Source: Alloactinosynnema sp. L-07 (GTDB lineage Bacteria > Actinomycetota > Actinomycetes > Mycobacteriales > Pseudonocardiaceae). Taken from it: DNA of 64,000 bases. The stretch lies in NCBI RefSeq assembly GCF_900070365.1, contig NZ_LN850107.1, positions 7,316,001 through 7,380,000 on the forward strand, read 5' to 3'. A program made the position numbers and the translations under genes. Positions within the stretch are counted from its first letter, which is position 1, and every line of letters begins with the position of its first letter. The notes under the pieces were generated by a model that saw nothing but the letters and a program-made list of their open reading frames with translations, was not told where the DNA came from and searched no databases. Positions 53,283 through 64,000 of this stretch are shown in pieces.

Positions 53283-56200
53283 TCAGTTCGGCGCCTGGGG
53301 CAGCGCGGCGGACAGTGACGCGACCGTCGGGTTGTCGAAGATCAGTCTGAGTGACGCGGGGACTTTCAGCTCGGCGCGGATGCGGGTCATGACCTGGCCC
53401 GCCTTGATCGAGTGGCCGCCGAGCAGGAAGAAGTCGTCGTGCACGCCCAGCTCCGGGTTGCCGAGGACCTCCCGCCAGATCGCCCGCACGACCCGTTCGA
53501 CCTCGGTCGTGGGCTCCGCGGCGACGGAATCGGACTGGGCCAGCGGGTCGGGCAGCGCGGACACGTCGAGCTTGCCGTTCGCGTTGACCGGCAGCGCCTC
53601 CATGGCCACCAGCACCGTGGGCACCAAGTAGTCCGGCAGTCGGGAACGCAGGGCGTCCAGCAGGTCGGCCATGGACGCAGCCGGGTCGAGCGGCACCACG
53701 TACCCGATGAGCTGGGCGTCGCGGACCTGCACGGTGACTTGCCTGACCGCGCCGGTCTCGCGCAGGCAGGCCTCGACCTCGCTCGGCTCGATCCGAAAGC
53801 CGCGGATCTTGACCTGCCGGTCGGCCCGGCCGAGGCAGTCGATCCGGCCGTCGGCGCGGTACCGGCCCAGGTCACCCGTTCGGTACATCCGGGAACCCGG
53901 GGCGCCGAACGGGTCGGGCACGAACCGCTCGGCGGTGAGGTCCGGGCGACCCAGATAACCCCGGGCGACGCCGTCGCCGCCCAGGTAGATCTCGCCGACG
54001 AGGCCGGGGGCGGCCGGATGCAGGTCGGTGTCGAGCACGTAGGCCGTGCTGTTGGCGATGGGTCGCCCGATCGGGACGGTGTCGCCGACCTCGCCCGCCT
54101 CCCACGACAGGGCGAACGTCGTCGTCTCGGTCGGACCGTAGGCGTTGTGCACCGACGGCCCGCCGACCGACCGCAGCCGGGCGATCATCTCCGGGTCGGC
54201 CTGCTCGCCGCCGACGAGCAGCTGCCGCAGCCCGGCGAAGGTCTCCGGCGCCTCGCCCGCGAGCTGGCGGGCCAGGGACGTGGTCAGGAACATGAGGTCG
54301 ACCTTGTTGTCCCGCAGGGTCTTCGCGAACGCGGGCGCCGACAGCAGGTCGTCCTTGGGCACGCCGACGATCCGGCCGCCCGCGCACAGCGGGCCCCAGA
54401 TCTCGAACGTGGCCGCGTCGAAGGACAGGTTCGACACCTGAGCCACCGTGTCACCCGGTCCGAAGTGGACATAGTTCGTGTCCCGGACCAGCCGCACGAT
54501 GTTGCGGTGGGTGACCCCCACGCCCTTGGGGGTGCCGGTCGACCCGGACGTGTACATCACGTACGCCAGGTTGTCCGGGTGCGGCGCCGACCCCGGCCGG
54601 GTCACCGGTCCCGGGACGCCGCCGTCGAGTGTCACCACGGTCGGCGCGGTGACCCGGTCGCGCAGGCTCTCATGCGCCACGACCACGGTGACCCCGCTGT
54701 CGGCGCACATGAACTCCAGCCGCGCCGCCGGGTAGGCCGGGTCGAGCGGCACATACGCCCCGCCCGCCTTGAGCACCGCCAGCGCCGCGACCACCCAGTC
54801 CGCCCGGAACTCCAGGCACAGCCCGACCCTGGTCTCCGCGCCCACGCCCAGCGAGCGCAGGTGGTGTGCCAGCTGGTTGGCCCGCTCATCGAGCTCGCGA
54901 TAGGTCAGACTCTCCGCGCCATAGACCGCCGCCACCGCCGACGGGGTCGCGTCGACCTGCCGCTGCACCAGCTCGACCAGACTCGTGTCGCGCGGGTAGT
55001 CGGTCGCGGTGTCGTTCCATTCGGTGACCGCGCGGGTGTAGTCGGCCTCCCGCAGCGTGGGCACGTTCGCCAGTCGCGCGTCGGGCTCGGCGCCGAGTCT
55101 GCCCGCCAGGTGCAGGAAGTGGTCGATCAGCCCGGTCATGTGGTCGCGGGTAAACAGCGCCGTGCGGTACTTGAGGTACCCGCGCATCCCGTCGCCCTCG
55201 TCGATGACCTGGACCTCGATGTCGAACAGCGACTCCGTGCTCGTGCCATCGCCGAACGCGAACGTCACACCCTCCACAGTAGACGGAGCGGCGAGCGCGG
55301 GCGGGGCCGCGAAGGCGATCTGGAACACCGGGTGGATGCTCGCCGACCGGCTCGGCGAGAGCTGGTCGACCACGGCGGCGAAGGGCGGCCGCGCGTTGTC
55401 GAACGCGTCGAGCGCGGCGGACCGGACGGTGCCGAGCACGTCGGACCAGGTCGCCGCGTCGGCCAGGCGCAGGCGCAGCGGCACCATGTTGACCAGGCAG
55501 CCCACCAAGTCCTCGGTTCCCGGGTCGTCTCGACCCGCGACCGGGGTGCCGATGACCAGGTCCGAGGTCCCGCTGTAGCGACGCAGCAGCACGGCGAACG
55601 CGCTCATCAGGACCATGAACGGGCTCGACCGCTGGGTCTTGGCCACCTCGCGCACCGCGGCCGACACCTCGTCGGGCACCGCGAACCGCACGACGTCGGC
55701 GGCCAGGCCGGGGTCGGCGGCGCTCGCGGCGAACGGCAGAGCGACCGGGTCCGGCAGGTCGGCGAGCTCCGCGCGCCAGTGCGCCAGTTCGAGCTCGTGC
55801 GACCCGGCTGGGCGCTGGGCGAAGGCGGAGTAGCGCAGCTCCTCGACGTGGCCGTCGGGGTCGGCGTAGCCGTCGAGCAGGTCCCGCTGCAGCAGGGTCA
55901 GCGAGTAGCCGTCGACGGCGATGTGGTGGGCCACGACGATCAACTCGTGCTCGTCGTCGGCCAGCCTGGCCAGCGTCACCCGCAGCGGCGGGCCGTTGAC
56001 CAGGTCGAACGGCGTGCGCAGTTCCTTGTCCCGCAACGCTTCCAGCGCCGACTCGCCCTGGCCGGTCAGGTCGAGCTCGCGCAGTGTCGGCGCCACGGCG
56101 GTGAGCTGGGCGACGTCACCGGGGTAGACCGTCCGCAGCGACTCGTGCCTGCGCACACACCGGGCCAGCGAGCCGCGCAGCGCGTCGAGGTCGAGCGGTC

Positions 56201-57305
56201 CGGTGATCCGGGCGTAGAGCGGCACGTTGTGCCAGGTGGAGCCGGGGAACAGCCGGTCGAAGGTGAGCATCTGCCGCTGCGCGACGGTCGGCTGCCACAC
56301 GCGCGACTCCTCCTTCGTCGCGGTGAAGAGCCGGAAGGTCGGCGCGGAGGCGATCCCGGCCGACCCCAGCGCGCCGAATCCGGCCTCGGCCAGCAGGTCC
56401 CCCAGGGCGGGCGCGTCGTAGATCTGGCCGCCCTGGGTGTGGAACAGGTTGAGACTGAACATCGGCACCCACGCCGCGCCGGTCCCGCCCGCCTCGGGCG
56501 GAACGTCGGTGGTCTCCTCCAGGATCAGCACCGTGCCGCCGGGTCGGACCGCCCGGCCGACCCGCAGCAGCAGGTCGCGGGCGCGGTCGGGGGACAGGCA
56601 GTGCACGACGTTGAACAGCAGCACGATGTCGTATTCGGACCCGAGATCGTCGCTGAGCCAGTCGGCCTCGCGGAAGTCGATCCGGTCGCCCAGATCCTCT
56701 GGCCTGGCACCGGGCAGGTCGACGACGGTGACGTGCAGGTCCGGGTTGGCGTCGCGGAAGGCCCGCGCGTACCGGCCGTGGCCGCCGCCGACGTCGAGCA
56801 GCCGCCGGGCGGCGGGCTGGGCCAGCGGCAGTTCCGGGACGATGGCGTCGGCCAGTTCGCCGAGCATGGCTTGGAACTCGGCCAGCGCGTCGGGGTTGTC
56901 GGTCATCCAGCCGTAGAAGTCGACCGCGGGCTTCCCGTCCATAATGGACCGTTCGAGCTCGGCCCACTGGTCGAACAGCACGCGGTGCCAGAACGAGAAG
57001 ACGGTGCCGTAGCCGGTGGACAGCCACTTCGCGCCGGGTGCGGCCCGGTAGCCCGCGGCGTCGCGCTCGGCGTAGGAGAACCCGACGAGGGCGTCGAGCA
57101 GGATCCGGGTGCCGCGCGGGTCGGCGGACACGGCCGCGGCGATGTCGTCGGCGGCCCGCGGTTCGTCGGTGAGCTGGGCGAGGATCCCCAACCGTTGGGC
57201 GGCGCCCGCGACGCGGTAGGACAGGGCGTGCAGGACGTCCAGATGCGGTCCGGGTGCTTCGTTGTCGGTGAACGCGCGCTGTTCAGCCTGCGGCAAGTTC
57301 AGCAT
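53283..57305 (-). CDS. NRPS: methyltransferase-C-A-T
   Basis: A 1340-residue NRPS. Residues 1-330 form an O-methyltransferase-type unit with an N-terminal dimerisation part and S-adenosylmethionine motif L-L-D-V-G-G-G-H-G (~172). The condensation domain (~340-770) has A-H-H-I-A-V-D-G at ~460. The adenylation domain (~790-1230) has [11 protein letters not shown]. The carrier Ser is S1299 in L-L-G-G-H-S. My reading of the specificity positions is D-A-F-F-L-G-A-T-F-K, nearest to codes for branched-chain aliphatic residues. ATG 57305 overlaps the MFS gene by 23 nt. An N-terminal methyltransferase without oxygenase is unusual. Confidence 0.9.
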   Translation of the reverse strand: MLNLPQAEQRAFTDNEAPGPHLDVLHALSYRVAGAAQRLGILAQLTDEPRAADDIAAAVSADPRGTRILLDALVGFSYAERDAAGYRAAPGAKWLSTGYGTVFSFWHRVLFDQWAELERSIMDGKPAVDFYGWMTDNPDALAEFQAMLGELADAIVPELPLAQPAARRLLDVGGGHGRYARAFRDANPDLHVTVVDLPGARPEDLGDRIDFREADWLSDDLGSEYDIVLLFNVVHCLSPDRARDLLLRVGRAVRPGGTVLILEETTDVPPEAGGTGAAWVPMFSLNLFHTQGGQIYDAPALGDLLAEAGFGALGSAGIASAPTFRLFTATKEESRVWQPTVAQRQMLTFDRLFPGSTWHNVPLYARITGPLDLDALRGSLARCVRRHESLRTVYPGDVAQLTAVAPTLRELDLTGQGESALEALRDKELRTPFDLVNGPPLRVTLARLADDEHELIVVAHHIAVDGYSLTLLQRDLLDGYADPDGHVEELRYSAFAQRPAGSHELELAHWRAELADLPDPVALPFAASAADPGLAADVVRFAVPDEVSAAVREVAKTQRSSPFMVLMSAFAVLLRRYSGTSDLVIGTPVAGRDDPGTEDLVGCLVNMVPLRLRLADAATWSDVLGTVRSAALDAFDNARPPFAAVVDQLSPSRSASIHPVFQIAFAAPPALAAPSTVEGVTFAFGDGTSTESLFDIEVQVIDEGDGMRGYLKYRTALFTRDHMTGLIDHFLHLAGRLGAEPDARLANVPTLREADYTRAVTEWNDTATDYPRDTSLVELVQRQVDATPSAVAAVYGAESLTYRELDERANQLAHHLRSLGVGAETRVGLCLEFRADWVVAALAVLKAGGAYVPLDPAYPAARLEFMCADSGVTVVVAHESLRDRVTAPTVVTLDGGVPGPVTRPGSAPHPDNLAYVMYTSGSTGTPKGVGVTHRNIVRLVRDTNYVHFGPGDTVAQVSNLSFDAATFEIWGPLCAGGRIVGVPKDDLLSAPAFAKTLRDNKVDLMFLTTSLARQLAGEAPETFAGLRQLLVGGEQADPEMIARLRSVGGPSVHNAYGPTETTTFALSWEAGEVGDTVPIGRPIANSTAYVLDTDLHPAAPGLVGEIYLGGDGVARGYLGRPDLTAERFVPDPFGAPGSRMYRTGDLGRYRADGRIDCLGRADRQVKIRGFRIEPSEVEACLRETGAVRQVTVQVRDAQLIGYVVPLDPAASMADLLDALRSRLPDYLVPTVLVAMEALPVNANGKLDVSALPDPLAQSDSVAAEPTTEVERVVRAIWREVLGNPELGVHDDFFLLGGHSIKAGQVMTRIRAELKVPASLRLIFDNPTVASLSAALPQAPN

Positions 57306-58652
57306 CGGTCTCCCCCTTCACTTCGGTGCTGTGCAGCAGGTCTGGCAGGTCATCGATGCCCCGCAGCGTGGGCGACGCGGCGGCGAGCGCGGCCAGGCCG
57401 ACCAGCACGGCGCCGGTGATGACGAAGACGAGCGCGATGCCCCGGCCGGGGCCCGTGCCGATCATGGCGCCGACGCTGTCGGCCAGCGCGCCGCCGGGGG
57501 CGAGCATGGGCTCGAAGACCTGGTCGGCCAGCGGTCCGGCGATGGCGAAGGCGAGCGCGGTCGCGCCCTGCGACACCATCCGCGCGCTCGCCATGACCCG
57601 GCCCAGGGTGTTCGGGGCGACCTTGGTCTGCAGCAGCGACATCGTGCAGCCGGTGATCACCGGCAGGGTGAACAGGAACGCGGGCGCGAGGATCCCGATG
57701 AGCAGCGGCGACGGCGACAGCGAGTGCGCGGCCAGCGCGACACCGCCGATGGCGAGGAACCCGGAGACGCCGGTGACCCGCCGCTTCGGCCCGCCCCACA
57801 CGCTCATCGCGAGGCTGCCGAGCAGCATGCCCGCGCCACCGGCGAACATCAGCACACCCAGGGTGGCGGGGCCGGTGAAGGTCAGGATCAGCGGCTGCAC
57901 GAGCACCCCGGCCAGCCCGAACGCGAAGTCGAACGCGCCGAGCACGACCAGCAGCGTCAGCAGTCCGCGCCGGGACGCCAGTTCGGTCCAGCCGCCGCGC
58001 AGTTCGGCCAGCGCGCCTGCGCGTTCGGCGGCCTCGACCGGGGTCGGCCTGGTGGCCCGCGTAGGGAGGCTCAGCGCGAGCGTGATCGCGACGGCGACCC
58101 CGTAGGTGGCCAGGTCGATCAGCACGACGCCGCGCAGGCCGATCGTGGCCAGCAGCCCGCCCGCGGCCAGGGGCGCGGCGATCTGGACCGCCATGCCCGC
58201 CTGGGCCAGCCCGTTGGCCCGGCTCAGGTGCTGTTCGGGAACGAGCAGCGGCAGCATGGTGGTGAAGGTGACCATGCGGAACGTCGAGCACATCGCGGTG
58301 ACGGCGGTGATCGGGTAGACCTGCCAGACCTGCAGGTCACCCGCGTTGACCAGCACCAGCAGAACCCCGGTGGCGACTGCGGCGACGACGTCGCTGGCGA
58401 TGAGCGTCATCCGTCGGTCGAGGCGGTCGGCCACGGCCCCGGCCAGCGGCGCCACGGCGATCGCCGCGACGGCCTCGACCAGCATGATCAGGCTGAACTG
58501 GGTGGCCGAGCCGGTGAGCTGGTAGACCCACACGCCGAGAACGAATCCGGTGATGGCCGTGCCCGCCAGGGAGACGATCTGCCCCAGCCAGATGGCCACG
58601 AACCGGCCGAGTCCTTCGCCTGCCTCCCGAGTTCCTGGGTCTCGCTGGGCCA

Positions 58653-58653
<1 letters not shown>
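57283..58653 (-). CDS. MFS transporter in the NRPS operon
   Basis: A 456-residue, 12-helix major facilitator of the MFS_3 type (F-V-A-I-W-L-G-Q-I-V-S-L-A-G-T-A-I-T-G-F in helix 1; A-D-R-L-D-R-R-M-T in loop 2-3). ATG 58653 overlaps the stop of the C-A-T-R NRPS gene (ATGA). Being inside the NRPS operon, it probably exports the product or gives self-resistance. The start GTG 58656 is also possible. Confidence 0.93.

Positions 58654-64000
<5,347 letters not shown>

Noticed and set aside
53283..57305. Assigning a specific amino acid and product to the NRPS.
   Set aside because: Manual specificity codes are only approximate and the cluster continues beyond the window, so only the class of residue for one domain is suggested.

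Overview
The window is high-GC actinobacterial chromosome. Strongly GC-biased third codon positions, frequent GTG/TTG starts and many 4-nt start/stop overlaps point to it. The gene order matches the Mycobacterium tuberculosis blocks ctaD-serB2 and dinG-pncB-clpS-aosR-S58 peptidase-mec-cysO-cysM-rhomboid-murI-Rv1339-rph-rdgB. An N-terminal MbtH/NRPS operon, an SARP/AfsR-type regulator and the style of the intergenic repeats suggest the family Pseudonocardiaceae (genera such as Actinokineospora, Lentzea, Saccharothrix). That placement is inference; no rRNA is present.

Layout. 1-7.9 kb: the 3' end of a proA-like gene, ctaD, a secreted-type matrixin with ricin repeats, a B3/4-domain remnant, a LysE exporter, a trpF remnant, serB and a Pth2-like gene. 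7.9-9.5 kb: an insertion sequence sitting inside a long palindrome. 9.5-12 kb: dinG and a small companion gene. 12-16 kb: an accessory surface island with an exosortase-like protein, a GT2 glycosyltransferase and several C-terminally anchored secreted proteins. 16-19 kb: wecB and the nicotinate/nicotinamide salvage genes pncB-pncA. 19-28.3 kb: the conserved core block (clpS, aosR-like DUF2017, S58 peptidase, mec-cysO-cysM, rhomboid, murI, cyclic-nucleotide-PDE-like MBL, rph, rdgB), interrupted between cysM and the rhomboid gene by a MazF toxin-antitoxin pair, an SRPBCC protein and an Asp/Glu racemase. 28-34 kb: DJ-1/GlxA pair, bcp, a lipoprotein, smpB, an S12 serine hydrolase, an unusual tRNA, a DUF3618 protein. 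34-41 kb: TetR/Baeyer-Villiger monooxygenase pair, XRE regulator, LCP ligase, a phospholipase A2-acyltransferase fusion. 41-53 kb: a large XRE-BTAD-NB-ARC-TPR regulator, MFS, SDR remnant, a GGDEF protein with a 14-unit repeat at its N-terminus, LysR, DUF4184, a small zinc-type protein and a GH3 enzyme. 53-64 kb: an NRPS operon on the minus strand, running off the window edge (A-T; C-A-T-reductase; MFS; methyltransferase-C-A-T; MbtH).

How genes work together. The mec-cysO-cysM set makes cysteine from O-phosphoserine by a protein-bound thiocarboxylate, and serB lies in the same window. pncB and pncA feed NAD salvage. The surface island looks like a self-contained export, anchoring and glycosylation unit. 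The NRPS operon has a reductive release domain, so its product probably leaves as an aldehyde, imine or alcohol.

Most notable non-gene structure: two families of dispersed palindromic elements. One has two copies of exactly 165 bp (15908 and 30478). They share an internal core, but their outer 29-bp arms are unrelated between copies while remaining complementary within each copy. All six imperfect arm pairs are G-U wobbles if the + strand is transcribed. The second family (531-664, 33339-33489, and possibly the palindrome split by the IS at 7944/9440) shows the same behaviour. These are the best candidates here for an undescribed structured RNA or a palindrome-associated mobile element.
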